A DNA stretch of 64,000 bases from the NCBI GenBank assembly GCA_002009975.1, contig MTLP01000032.1, positions 1 to 64,000 on the forward strand, read 5' to 3'. The DNA comes from Thermococcus sp. JdFR-02 (GTDB taxonomy: Archaea; Methanobacteriota_B; Thermococci; Thermococcales; Thermococcaceae). Made by a program: the position numbers and the translations under genes. The notes under the pieces are model-generated. The model saw nothing but the letters and a program-made list of their open reading frames with translations, was not told the origin of the DNA and searched no databases. Numbering within the stretch: position 1 is the first letter of the stretch; each line of letters starts with the position of its first letter. Below, one piece after another: positions 46,882-55,105 of this stretch.

Positions 46882-46939
46882 TTCTTATATAGGTGCATTT
46901 CGAGATTCTGTTTTAGAATGAGCATCTAATATATAAGAA
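46882..46939. repeat. Long nested inverted repeat before the PspC operon
   Basis: TTCTTATATA (46882-46891) and TATATAAGAA (46930-46939) are perfect complements. Nested inside are GGTGC/GCATC (46892-46896 with 46922-46926, one wobble) and ATTCT/AGAAT (46905-46909 with 46915-46919). The element could be an operator, two facing TATA boxes or an RNA hairpin. It ends about 33 bases before the start of the PspC protein gene. Confidence 0.7.
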
Positions 46940-46972
46940 GTGAACACTAATACTTATTTGGGGGTGTTAATA

Positions 46973-47425
46973 TTGGGAAAAAGGCTTTACAGAAGTAGAG
47001 AAGACAAAATATTCCTTGGCGTTTTAGGAGGAATTGCAAAATATTTTGACGTTGATCCTACATTGGTTAGGATTGCTTTTATAATACTGTGCTTCCTAGA
47101 GCCCGTGTTCATATTAGTTTACTTTTTGATGGCAATTGTTATGCCAGAAGAGCATGAAGAAAAGATATCTATTGAAAAAATACCTGAAAAAGCTGAGAAA
47201 CTGGCAAAAGAAATTGAAGAAAGTGCAATGAGAATTAGTGAGAGGGTGGAGATTGAAACTACTAAGAAAGACAACTCAAAACTTTTTGCGGCTGCCTTGA
47301 TACTTATTGGTCTAATGTTAATCATAAGAAGAACCTTACCCTGGACATTCTGGTTTTTGAGTGGGGATGTAATCTTAGCTTCAATCTTAGTGTTAATAGG
47401 CATATATCTCTTGGTTAGGGGGTGA
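46973..47425 (+). CDS. PspC-domain membrane protein
   Basis: A protein of about 150 residues. The N-terminal PspC domain runs from KRLYRSREDKIFLGVLGG through FILVYFLMAIVMPEE, with one or two membrane helices, followed by a charged linker and two C-terminal helices. GGGGTGTTAATA places the start at TTG 46973. Earlier in-frame codons lack a ribosome binding site. PspC domains sense envelope stress in bacteria. The four-base gap to the next membrane gene implies an operon. Confidence 0.82.
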   Translation: MGKRLYRSREDKIFLGVLGGIAKYFDVDPTLVRIAFIILCFLEPVFILVYFLMAIVMPEEHEEKISIEKIPEKAEKLAKEIEESAMRISERVEIETTKKDNSKLFAAALILIGLMLIIRRTLPWTFWFLSGDVILASILVLIGIYLLVRG

Positions 47426-47429
47426 AAAT

Positions 47430-48314
47430 ATGGGAAGAATATTAGGAATGTTTTTCTTTTTCCTTGGAACGCTATTGCTGTTAAAAATCTTTTATCCTCA
47501 ATTTTCCTATTATCTTCTCCCTTATGCTTACTACATTAAGGAGGCATTCTTGGGAGTTGTATTAGTGTTCCTCGGCTTATATATTCTCTCAAAGAACAAA
47601 AATTGGAGAACAGCAGTTAGTATTGGATTTATCGCATACTTGGCACTTTTTCTTGTAATTCCAGACACAGATAACGAGTTTAACTTTGAATTTAGCTTTC
47701 CATTTAGAGAAAGAATAGAGGGTCAAACCACAGTAGTTGGAGAATTTGTCAACATATCACACATAGAGATGGATAGAGTGGTCGGCAATGTTAAAATAGT
47801 AAGTGTTGAGGGAGACACAATAAAAATAACGGCAAATTTTCCATTAAAAGCTGAAAAAAGAGGAGACATATTGGAAATTCAGTGTACAAGTGAATGTAAA
47901 ATTTACAAGAATAAAAGAGCTGTTATTGAAATAGGGAGAGAGCTAAACATTGAGAGAATTTCAATAAAAGAAAGTGTTGGAGATTATCTCTTAAAGATTG
48001 AAAACTCACTAAAAGAGTTAAACATGCAAAATGTGGTTGGTGCAATAGAGATTCATGAGATATCAAGTGACGAAATAAACATCTCAAACTTTGTTGGTGA
48101 CTTAAGCTTAGATGTTGAAAATTCAGAGAGCATAACACTTAGCGATGGAGTTGGGGATGTCACTATAACAGTTCTAGAGGACACAAAAGTGGAGCTTCAG
48201 CAAGGTTCCTCTCTATTGAAAATAAACACTGTAGGGGACATCTATGAAGGGTCAAAAACCTTGAAAATTTCTCTAAGCGACATTATTGGAACAATAACAA
48301 TTAAAAAGATCTAA
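47430..48314 (+). CDS. Membrane protein with DUF4097-like beta-repeat domain
   Basis: A 294-residue protein with three or four hydrophobic helices in the first 95 residues, then a long beta-repeat region. The repeats carry VVGNVKIV, SVGDYLLKI, VVGAIEIHE, FVGDLSLDV, GVGDVTITV, TVGDIYEG and IIGTITI, spaced 20-25 residues. The pattern resembles the beta-solenoid of DUF4097/LiaF-type proteins, which pair with PspC-domain proteins in bacterial envelope-stress systems. The soluble part probably faces outward, which is inference. Confidence 0.72.
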   Translation: MGRILGMFFFFLGTLLLLKIFYPQFSYYLLPYAYYIKEAFLGVVLVFLGLYILSKNKNWRTAVSIGFIAYLALFLVIPDTDNEFNFEFSFPFRERIEGQTTVVGEFVNISHIEMDRVVGNVKIVSVEGDTIKITANFPLKAEKRGDILEIQCTSECKIYKNKRAVIEIGRELNIERISIKESVGDYLLKIENSLKELNMQNVVGAIEIHEISSDEINISNFVGDLSLDVENSESITLSDGVGDVTITVLEDTKVELQQGSSLLKINTVGDIYEGSKTLKISLSDIIGTITIKKI

Positions 48315-48340
48315 AGAATCAATTAAACTCGTGAAAGATC

Positions 48341-49231
48341 ATGGAAACGTGGAAGATAATAAAATCTCTAACCTTAGGAGCACTGCTTGAAGCTACAATA
48401 CCAAAACCAGGAAATGTAAACCGCTTTAGAGACTTTTATGACCTAACTTTTTATCATTTTCTCTTTGCAGATATTTGGATTGTTGATATTCTCTATGAAG
48501 CGGTTAGGGTTGGTTATCTTATACGAAGAGGAAAGCTGAACCCCAATGAAGCCCGCATTGGGGAGCTAATCAAAAGAGCAGTTCAAAATTCAAGGCAAGT
48601 GCAAAACCATAATCCTAATTTTGGAATAATAACGTTGCAAATACCCTTAGCAATAGCCTTGGGATACTCAAGAGATATTAAAGAAGCGAGAGAAGTCGTT
48701 AAACGCTTGATAGATGAATCAACAGTAAACGACACCATAGAATTTTATAAAGCGATAAGAATTGCAAATCCAAAGGGCATTCCGAGCGGAGTGAAATACG
48801 ATGTGTATAATGAGAAGGTCTTTGATGAGCTTTTTAGAGATAAGATTAATTTAAAACGCTTAGCTGAAATCAGCTGCGAAAGGGAGTTAATATTTAAGGA
48901 ATGGTTAAACGGTTATGAGCTCAGCTACAAAACATTTCTAAGGCTTTTAGAACTCACAAAAGAATCTTCCCTTGAAGAAGCAACCATACGGACTTTTTTA
49001 GAGCTTCTTTCAGAAAACATGGACACGCTGATTATTAGGAAAGCGGGAGAAGAGGAGGCTAAACTTGTTAAAGAAAAAGCAAAAGAAGTATTAAAAGGAA
49101 AGCTTGAATTGGAGGAATTTGATAAATTTTTAAGAGAAAAAGGGGATTTAAGAAACCCTGGGAGTTTAGCAGATATAATGGCAATTGCTCTGGGTTTGTT
49201 GCTTCTAAAGGGATACACTCTTAATCTTTAA
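48341..49231 (+). CDS. CitG/MdcB-family protein (triphosphoribosyl-dephospho-CoA synthase-like)
   Basis: A 296-residue protein of the CitG family. Conserved blocks are EATIPKPGNVNR near residue 20, NPNFGIITLQIPLAIAL near 90, and the C-terminal NPGSLADIMAIAL. Bacterial CitG builds the phosphoribosyl-dephospho-CoA prosthetic group of citrate lyase from dephospho-CoA and ATP. No citrate or malonate enzyme genes are in the window, so the archaeal role is open. GTGAAAGATC precedes the ATG. Its 3' end overlaps the DUF1884 gene on the other strand by 11 bases. Confidence 0.83.
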   Translation: METWKIIKSLTLGALLEATIPKPGNVNRFRDFYDLTFYHFLFADIWIVDILYEAVRVGYLIRRGKLNPNEARIGELIKRAVQNSRQVQNHNPNFGIITLQIPLAIALGYSRDIKEAREVVKRLIDESTVNDTIEFYKAIRIANPKGIPSGVKYDVYNEKVFDELFRDKINLKRLAEISCERELIFKEWLNGYELSYKTFLRLLELTKESSLEEATIRTFLELLSENMDTLIIRKAGEEEAKLVKEKAKEVLKGKLELEEFDKFLREKGDLRNPGSLADIMAIALGLLLLKGYTLNL

Positions 49232-49505
49232 TCACCCTTATTCTCTTTGCTCCCCCCAATCCAATTCCAATTTGCTTTGTATCAAGGACAAGGGCATCTT
49301 CTCCAAGTTCTTCAAGGATTTTAACCTTTAAACCAGAAATCTCATTTACTCCCTCATCACCACCAAATTCTCCATCAACTTGAGCTTTGAAAAAGTCATA
49401 AGCCTCTTTACCAAACAAAACCAAATCTGGCTCAAAGCCTTCCATCTTAAGCTCGTTGGCTTTTTCCTCAACAGCACTTAAAACCCTTATCAGGTCTCCT
49501 CTCAT
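49221..49505 (-). CDS. DUF1884 family protein, related to family 4 (A-domain) encapsulins
   Basis: A 94-residue protein beginning MRGDLIRVLSAVEEKANELKM, with strands GLKVKILEELGEDALVLD and a C-terminal GGAKRIRVIKD. The length and pattern match DUF1884, whose P. furiosus member (PF0899, as I recall) has the A-domain of the HK97 phage capsid fold and has been grouped as a family 4 encapsulin. It could assemble or decorate a small compartment, but family function is not established. The gene follows the OsmC gene by about 70 bases on the same strand. Confidence 0.68.
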   Translation of the reverse strand: MRGDLIRVLSAVEEKANELKMEGFEPDLVLFGKEAYDFFKAQVDGEFGGDEGVNEISGLKVKILEELGEDALVLDTKQIGIGLGGAKRIRVIKD

Positions 49506-49576
49506 AGTATCACCTTAATAGTTCCTAGATCATGAAGAATACTTAAAACTTTTCATGAAAAAAGTAAGAGGAGAAC

Positions 49577-49972
49577 CTAATCCTTAATTATCTCATAGCT
49601 GTAAGTCACTTCCGTTCCGCTCAACTTCAAATGAGCTGAGGCAGAACAGTATTTATCTTGGCTTAATTTTATTGCCCTCTCAGCTTTTTCAGGCTTTACA
49701 TCACCATATATCTTGTAATGTATGTGGGCTTTTTTGTAAATTCTTGGATATTCCTCTCTTCTTTCCCCCTTTATTTCAATTTCTAAGCCTTCTATTGGCT
49801 CCTTCATCTTTTGGAGAATCATGACAACATCAATTGCCGTACATCCAGCTACCGATAAAAGCAAAGTCTTCATTGGGGAAATTCCGTTTTCACCGAAGAT
49901 TATCTTCCCTCCCTCTTCAACTTGAGCCTCAAATTTTCCGTTTCCTAACCATACTACCTTTCCACCTATCAT
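49577..49972 (-). CDS. OsmC/Ohr family protein
   Basis: A 131-residue OsmC-fold protein. The two redox cysteines appear in SVAGCTAIDVVMILQKM (near residue 44) and SQDKYCSASAHLK (near residue 108), the spacing of peroxidatic and resolving cysteines. OsmC/YhfA proteins reduce organic hydroperoxides with thiol donors. The gene is divergent from the SplB-like gene, and the DUF1884 gene follows it on the same strand. Confidence 0.87.
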   Translation of the reverse strand: MIGGKVVWLGNGKFEAQVEEGGKIIFGENGISPMKTLLLSVAGCTAIDVVMILQKMKEPIEGLEIEIKGERREEYPRIYKKAHIHYKIYGDVKPEKAERAIKLSQDKYCSASAHLKLSGTEVTYSYEIIKD

Positions 49973-50031
49973 CGAATCACCATATGATGTTCACAGTAAG
50001 TGTTTTTAATCACTTTGCTTTAGATGAGAGC

Positions 50032-50877
50032 ATGAGTTACATCAGACCTTTTGACCCATGGAAATCAAAGCTCTGCACATGCCCCTTCAAATACACTTTA
50101 AACGTTTATACCGGATGTGACCATGCTTGCATTTACTGTTATATAACCTCTTACATCCCTAAAGCCTTTAAGGTTAGAATTAAGGAGAATTTGCTCCTTG
50201 AAATTGAAAGAGAGCTTAGAAAGCTTAACAAGCGCTTTATTGTATCACTTTCATATTCCTCTGATCCATACCCCACAATAGAGAAACAATTAGGAATAAC
50301 AAGAAAAGCTCTCCAACTTTTTCAACAATACAACGTTAGATGCATGATTTTAACAAAGTCCGATATTTTTGAAAGAGATCTTGACATTTTAAAAAATTTA
50401 AAGTGTGCAGTTGGAATAACTGTCACAACACTAAATGAAGATATAGCAAAACAGCTTGAACCAAATGCCCCTTTGCCAGAAGATAGAATAAAAGCCCTTA
50501 AAAGTGCAAAAAAAGCGGGAATACCTATCTATGCAAGAATTGACCCGATAATTCCATATCTAACATGGGATGATTTTGAAGAGACAGTAAAAGCCCTAAG
50601 CTTTGTCTCTCACATAACTGTCTCAACTTTGAAACTTCGCCCAGATTCTTGGAAAAGAATGAAAGCAAAGTTCCCAGAGGTTATGGAGAAACTTGAGCCT
50701 TTGTATAAGAAAAATAAGCCAATTGGCGGTTATTATTACTTGCCAAAAGAACTTAGATTAAAAATACTAAAAGAAGCCGAGAATATAATAGAGAGCAAAG
50801 GGATAACCTTTGGTTCCTGCAGGGAAGGATATCACTCATATCCTACGTGTGATGGCTCTCATCTGGTTCCTCTGTAG
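50032..50877 (+). CDS. Radical SAM protein, SplB-like family
   Basis: A 281-residue radical SAM protein with the cluster cysteines C29, C33 and C36 in TGCDHACIYCY. It has FIVSLSYSSDPYPTIEKQL and YARIDPIIPYLTWDDFEE downstream, the layout of COG1533 proteins related to spore photoproduct lyase. The C-terminus carries two more cysteines (GSCREGYHSYPTC). The exact substrate is unknown. The longer frame upstream overlaps the OsmC gene and lacks a ribosome binding site, so the ATG at 50032 after GATGAGAG is chosen. Confidence 0.82.
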   Translation: MSYIRPFDPWKSKLCTCPFKYTLNVYTGCDHACIYCYITSYIPKAFKVRIKENLLLEIERELRKLNKRFIVSLSYSSDPYPTIEKQLGITRKALQLFQQYNVRCMILTKSDIFERDLDILKNLKCAVGITVTTLNEDIAKQLEPNAPLPEDRIKALKSAKKAGIPIYARIDPIIPYLTWDDFEETVKALSFVSHITVSTLKLRPDSWKRMKAKFPEVMEKLEPLYKKNKPIGGYYYLPKELRLKILKEAENIIESKGITFGSCREGYHSYPTCDGSHLVPL

Positions 50878-51628
50878 GAGTCTCTTCTACATTCTTCTCT
50901 TTGATTCTCTCAGCTTCTTTTACGAGACCCTCAAATAGAGGAAGCATATCTTTCAAATATTCTGCATGCCATTGGATTCCAATAACAAACTTATCCTGCA
51001 TTTCAATCGCTTCAATAATCCCATCACTTGCGTAGGCAACAGGTTTTAAACCGTTTCCTAACTTTTTAATCGCTTGATGATGAAAACTGTTAACCATCAA
51101 AAAGACCTCACTTGTACTCTCAACATCCAAGTTCTTTTTTAAGAGGTCAAAAAGCTTTGAGGTAGTCTTTATCCTAACCTCATGAACTCTGTAATCTGCA
51201 GGGACTAAATACTTCCCTTCCGCAAACCAATCATGTTTTATTGAGTGAGGTATATCAGCAGCTAAATCCTGATATAAACTACCACCTAAAGCAACATTTA
51301 TAACTTGTATGCCCCTACAAATGCCCAAAATTGGAATGTTGTTCTCTATGGCTTTTTTAACTAATGTAATCTCAAACTCATCCCTTAGAGGGGCTAAAGA
51401 TCTCAACTTAGCTGTAGCTTCCTCTCCATAGTATCTTGGATGAATATCCCCTCCTCCAGTAAGCAAAATCCCATCAACAATCGCTAAAACATCATCTACA
51501 TCTGCAATCGGAGGTAATAAAATAGGAATCCCGCCTGCTTCCTTGATCCTCTTAACATAAGCTTCTCTAACAAAGATTTTACCATCCTTCCAGTCATAAG
51601 CAGTAGTTATGCCTATAATCGGTTTCAT
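50843..51628 (-). CDS. Gamma-glutamyl-gamma-aminobutyrate hydrolase family (class I GATase-like)
   Basis: A 261-residue class I glutamine-amidotransferase-fold hydrolase of the PuuD/C26 group. The nucleophilic cysteine lies in PILGICRGIQVINVALGG, the start is IIGITTAY, and the catalytic histidine is in IGIQWHAEYL. These enzymes split gamma-glutamyl amides such as gamma-Glu-GABA. GGTGATAATT sets the ATG at 51628. It converges on the SplB-like gene with a 35-base overlap. The C-terminal acidic tail (EETPTEEPDESHH) is unusual. Confidence 0.88.
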   Translation of the reverse strand: MKPIIGITTAYDWKDGKIFVREAYVKRIKEAGGIPILLPPIADVDDVLAIVDGILLTGGGDIHPRYYGEEATAKLRSLAPLRDEFEITLVKKAIENNIPILGICRGIQVINVALGGSLYQDLAADIPHSIKHDWFAEGKYLVPADYRVHEVRIKTTSKLFDLLKKNLDVESTSEVFLMVNSFHHQAIKKLGNGLKPVAYASDGIIEAIEMQDKFVIGIQWHAEYLKDMLPLFEGLVKEAERIKEKNVEETPTEEPDESHHT

Positions 51629-51710
51629 AATTATCACCTTAGTCACATTCTCAAAGAACACTATAAAAATGTTAAGTTAAAAATCGAAGAGAAAGAACTT
51701 ACACTAATCT

Positions 51711-52925
51711 CTAAAACTTATCCTTATAAAGCTCTGCCAGTCTCTTAATGCCTTCAGCAATCTCTTCCTTGCTTGGTCTTGAGAAGTTTAGCCTTATTGC
51801 ATTTTTACCGCTCTCATCAGTGTAAAAGGGCTTTCCTGGAACAACCACAACATGATATTTTTCCATTAGCTCACTTGCAAAGCTCATTCCATCAGCCCCT
51901 TCTGGAAGGAATAGCATAACGAACATTCCAGCTATGGGTCTTGTGAACTTAGCATTAGGTAAGCTCTCTTCAAGAGCTTCTATCATCACATCCCTCTTTT
52001 CTTTGTATCCTTGGAGAGCCTTTGAGTGATATTCCTCAAAATATCCTCTCCTTAGGTATTCCAACGCTATAAATTGAGAAATCGTGGGAGCACAGAAATC
52101 AATGGGCTGCTTTTCCATCAGAACTTTATCTAAAATCTCTCCTTCTGCTATTATCCATCCAATTCTAAAGCCCGTACCAAGAACTTTGCTTAAAGTTCCA
52201 GCAACTAAGACTCTTCCTTCCCTATCAAGAGATTTCAGTGATGGAATTCCCTTCTCTTCATATTTCATGAAATTGTATGCAGTATCTTCTATTATAAGAA
52301 GATCATATTTTGATGCTATCTCTAAAAGTTCTTTTCTTCTTTCTTCACTCATAGTAACTCCCATTGGGTTTTGACCTGTTGGAATTGTGTAAATGAATTT
52401 TATTTTCTTTTTCTTGGCTTTAAGCTCTTTGATTTTCTCCTCGAGCAGATCTGTTCTCATGCCATCTTCATCAACCAAAACACCTTCTACGCTTGCCCCC
52501 AACTGCTCAAATGCCAATAGAGTATTTACATACGCTGGATTCTCTGAAATAACGACATCTCCAGGCTCAATGAGAACCCTTCCTAATAAGTCGAGGGCTT
52601 CAGAACCCCCAACTGTAACTACTATATTGTCTGATGAAACTTTTATTTTCTCATATTTTTCTAAAAACTTTGCCAATTCTTCCCTAAGCTCTGGTATTCC
52701 ATTTGTTGGCGTGTACATAACAGACTTTGGGTTATTTTCAAGTATTTCCTTTGCCAATTCAGCTAAAACCTTTCTTGGGATTAAATTAGGACCAGGATCT
52801 CCAGCGGCTAAGGAGATTAGTTTTATTCCCTGCCTTTGGAGTTGGGATGCCCTTTTCATAACCTCTGCCAAGGCAGAGCCTTTAATCCAATTTGCCCTGC
52901 CAGATATAAAACGTTCGTAGTTCAT
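51711..52925 (-). CDS. PLP-dependent aminotransferase, class I (2-aminoadipate/aromatic type)
   Basis: A 404-residue fold-type I aminotransferase. It has the start FISGRANWIKGSALAEVMKR, SLAAGDPGPNLIP, YIPTGQNPMGVTMS-like context (IYTIPTGQNPMG), the PLP lysine in GTLSKVLGTGFRIGW, and the arginine in IRLNFSRPS. In Pyrococcus/Thermococcus such enzymes use aromatic amino acids, kynurenine or 2-aminoadipate with 2-oxoglutarate. GGTGGTTTGT puts the start at 52925. It is a single gene. Confidence 0.9.
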   Translation of the reverse strand: MNYERFISGRANWIKGSALAEVMKRASQLQRQGIKLISLAAGDPGPNLIPRKVLAELAKEILENNPKSVMYTPTNGIPELREELAKFLEKYEKIKVSSDNIVVTVGGSEALDLLGRVLIEPGDVVISENPAYVNTLLAFEQLGASVEGVLVDEDGMRTDLLEEKIKELKAKKKKIKFIYTIPTGQNPMGVTMSEERRKELLEIASKYDLLIIEDTAYNFMKYEEKGIPSLKSLDREGRVLVAGTLSKVLGTGFRIGWIIAEGEILDKVLMEKQPIDFCAPTISQFIALEYLRRGYFEEYHSKALQGYKEKRDVMIEALEESLPNAKFTRPIAGMFVMLFLPEGADGMSFASELMEKYHVVVVPGKPFYTDESGKNAIRLNFSRPSKEEIAEGIKRLAELYKDKF

Positions 52926-53062
52926 ACAAACCACCCAAATCAACACTTTAGCATTTAGATGTTCATCATCATGATATTAATATTTATCTATGATGGAACA
53001 TCTTAAACTTTCCAAACGAAAAGTAAATTTATGCCCTTTCATAATTACATTTGGTGATTTGT

Positions 53063-53518
53063 ATGCCTAACATGGAAGTTAGAACTCACACCGCTCTTCA
53101 TGTTTTAAAAGGTGCAGTGGTTAAAGTTTTGGGAAATGAGGCTAAATGGACTGCAAGCGTTTATGTTGATGGAAATCATGGAAGATTAACCGTTAAATTT
53201 AATAGAAAGCCAAGTAATGAAGAGATAAAGGAAATAGAAGAACTAACTAATCGGAAAATTAGAGAAAATGTGCCGATTAAGATTTATGACCTTCCAAGAG
53301 AAGAAGCAGAGAAGAGGTTTGGTGAAGACATGTATGACCTTTTCCCAATCCCAGAGAGCATTAGAAATTTAAAAGTCGTTGTTATTGAAGATTGGAACGT
53401 TAACGCATGCAACAAAGAGCATACAGAATTTACTGGTGAAATTGGAGAGATAAAGATTAAAAAAGTGCGCTTTAGAAAAAGCAAGAATCTTTTAGAAATA
53501 AGTTTTGATGTTATTTAA
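53063..53518 (+). CDS. alaX: Alanyl-tRNA editing protein AlaX, short form
   Basis: A 151-residue trans-editing deacylase that hydrolyses Ser-tRNA-Ala. The zinc site is complete: H9xxxH13 in RTHTALH and C116xxxH120 in NACNKEH. The length matches the AlaX-S form with only the editing domain and no N-terminal beta-barrel. GGTGATTT precedes the ATG at 53063. It is monocistronic and converges on the cyclic-2,3-diphosphoglycerate-synthetase-like gene. Confidence 0.93.
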   Translation: MPNMEVRTHTALHVLKGAVVKVLGNEAKWTASVYVDGNHGRLTVKFNRKPSNEEIKEIEELTNRKIRENVPIKIYDLPREEAEKRFGEDMYDLFPIPESIRNLKVVVIEDWNVNACNKEHTEFTGEIGEIKIKKVRFRKSKNLLEISFDVI

Positions 53519-53542
53519 AAATAAAGTTTAAAAGAAGACGAA

Positions 53543-54892
53543 TCATTCTTTCTTTAGCTTTTCACACTTTTCGACAAATTCTTTGAGGATATCGTAGAGC
53601 TTTGGTTGTCCAATTTCTTCGAGTTCGTACCTAACCCTTACGGCTGGTTTGTTGAGCTTGAGGATTCTTCTTAGGTCGATTGGTGTCCCAATTACAACAA
53701 CATCAGCATCAGCCCTGTTTATAGTTTCTTCGAGCTCCTTAATCTGCTTCTCGCCATAGCCCATTGCTGGGAGGATAACCTCTAAGTGTGGGTACTTCTT
53801 GTATGTTTCCTTGATTGAACCAACTGCGTAGGGTCTTGGGTCGATGATTTCCTTAGCTCCGAACTTCTTAGCGGCAACGTAACCAGCACCGTACTTCATG
53901 CCACCGTGTGTAAGTGTTGGGCCATCTTCAACGACAAGAACTCTCTTTCCTTTAATTAGCTCTGGATCATCAACGAAGATTGGTGATGCAGCTTCAATAA
54001 CAATTGCATTTGGATTTGCTTTCTCAATGCTCTCTCTAACCTTTTGGACTCCCTCTGGATAAGCCGTCTCAACCTTGTTTATTATTATAACGTCTGCAGC
54101 CCTAAAGTTTGTTTCACCTGGGTGGTGTGTTAACTCATGTCCTGGCCTGTGTGGATCGGCAACAACGATCCATAGGTCTGGCTCATAGAATGGGAAGTCA
54201 TTATTTCCTCCATCCCACAAGATTATGTCAGCTTCTTTCTCGGCTTCCCTTAAAATCTTCTCATAATCGACACCAGCATAAACAATGTGTCCATGGTCAA
54301 TGTGTGGCTCATACTCTTCCCTCTCTTCAATTGTACATTCGTATTTGTCTAAGTCCTCATATGTGGCAAATCTTTGGACAATTTGCTTTCTTAAGTCACC
54401 GTATGGCATTGGGTGTCTAATTACCGCAACCTTGTATCCTAACTCTTTCAAAATCCTTGCAACCTTTCTTGAGGTTTGGCTCTTTCCAGAACCAGTTCTT
54501 ACAGCTGTAACTGCAACAACAGGCTTTGTTGATTTTAGCATGACACTCTTAGGTCCTAAGAGCCAAAAGTCTGCACCAGCAGCATGTGCTCTTGAAGCCA
54601 AGTGCATAACATGTTCATGAGAAACGTCTGAGTAAGCAAAAACAACTATATCAATGTCGTGCTCCTTAATTATCTTTTCTAAATCATCTTCACTCCAGAT
54701 TGGGATTCCATTTGGATAAAGCTCGCCTGCCAATTCTGGTGGGTAAATTCTACCCTCAATATCGGGAATTTGTGTTGCTGTAAAAGCTACAACTTCATAC
54801 TCTGGGTTGTTTCTAAAGAAGGTATTGAAGTTGTGGAAGTCTCTTCCGGCAGCGCCGAGAATCACAACTCTTCTTTTCTTTTTTTCGGTCAT
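53543..54892 (-). CDS. Cyclic 2,3-diphosphoglycerate synthetase-like GTPase/ATPase (COG2403)
   Basis: A 449-residue protein with an N-terminal Rossmann domain (VVILGAAGRDFHNFN), a P-loop VRTGSGKSQTSRK near residue 132, then LWDGGNNDFPF and VEDGPTLTHGGMKYGAG. The family is annotated as cyclic 2,3-diphosphoglycerate synthetase, making a thermoprotectant of hyperthermophiles, though not all members are proven. Codon use is more biased than its neighbours, a hint of high expression. GGTGAG precedes the ATG, and the promoter box lies near 54944-54954. Confidence 0.78.
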   Translation of the reverse strand: MTEKKKRRVVILGAAGRDFHNFNTFFRNNPEYEVVAFTATQIPDIEGRIYPPELAGELYPNGIPIWSEDDLEKIIKEHDIDIVVFAYSDVSHEHVMHLASRAHAAGADFWLLGPKSVMLKSTKPVVAVTAVRTGSGKSQTSRKVARILKELGYKVAVIRHPMPYGDLRKQIVQRFATYEDLDKYECTIEEREEYEPHIDHGHIVYAGVDYEKILREAEKEADIILWDGGNNDFPFYEPDLWIVVADPHRPGHELTHHPGETNFRAADVIIINKVETAYPEGVQKVRESIEKANPNAIVIEAASPIFVDDPELIKGKRVLVVEDGPTLTHGGMKYGAGYVAAKKFGAKEIIDPRPYAVGSIKETYKKYPHLEVILPAMGYGEKQIKELEETINRADADVVVIGTPIDLRRILKLNKPAVRVRYELEEIGQPKLYDILKEFVEKCEKLKKE

Positions 54893-54940
54893 TTAACTCA
54901 CCTCAAAACTATTTAATATGCAGAAAAGTGTATATTTGTA

Positions 54941-54960
54941 GCACCTTATAACCATTTTTG
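54941..54960 (-). promoter_or_regulatory. Promoter of the COG2403 gene
   Basis: On the minus strand AAAAATGGTTATAAGGTGC combines a purine-rich BRE-like start and a TATA box about 50-60 bases before the ATG at 54892. Beyond it, TGACA-AAATG-TGTCA (54969-54983) is a small perfect inverted repeat that could be an upstream operator. Confidence 0.45.
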
Positions 54961-55105
54961 TTGCTTAATGACAAAATGTGTCAAAAAATCTTTGAAAAAT
55001 ACTAGAAACAACAAAAAGTCTTTCAGAGAATGTATAACAATGTTTGAGTAGCTATGGAAAACTAACCTCCCCTTTGGTAGACTGCCTTATTCTTAAATTT
55101 CCTCT

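Noticed and set aside
49834-50031. Longer N-terminus of the SplB-like protein
   Set aside because: The extension lies opposite the OsmC gene, lacks a ribosome binding site and has non-protein-like composition.
54969-54983. TGACA-N5-TGTCA as a strong operator
   Set aside because: Arms of only five bases in A/T-rich DNA can arise by chance. It is noted only within the promoter entry.
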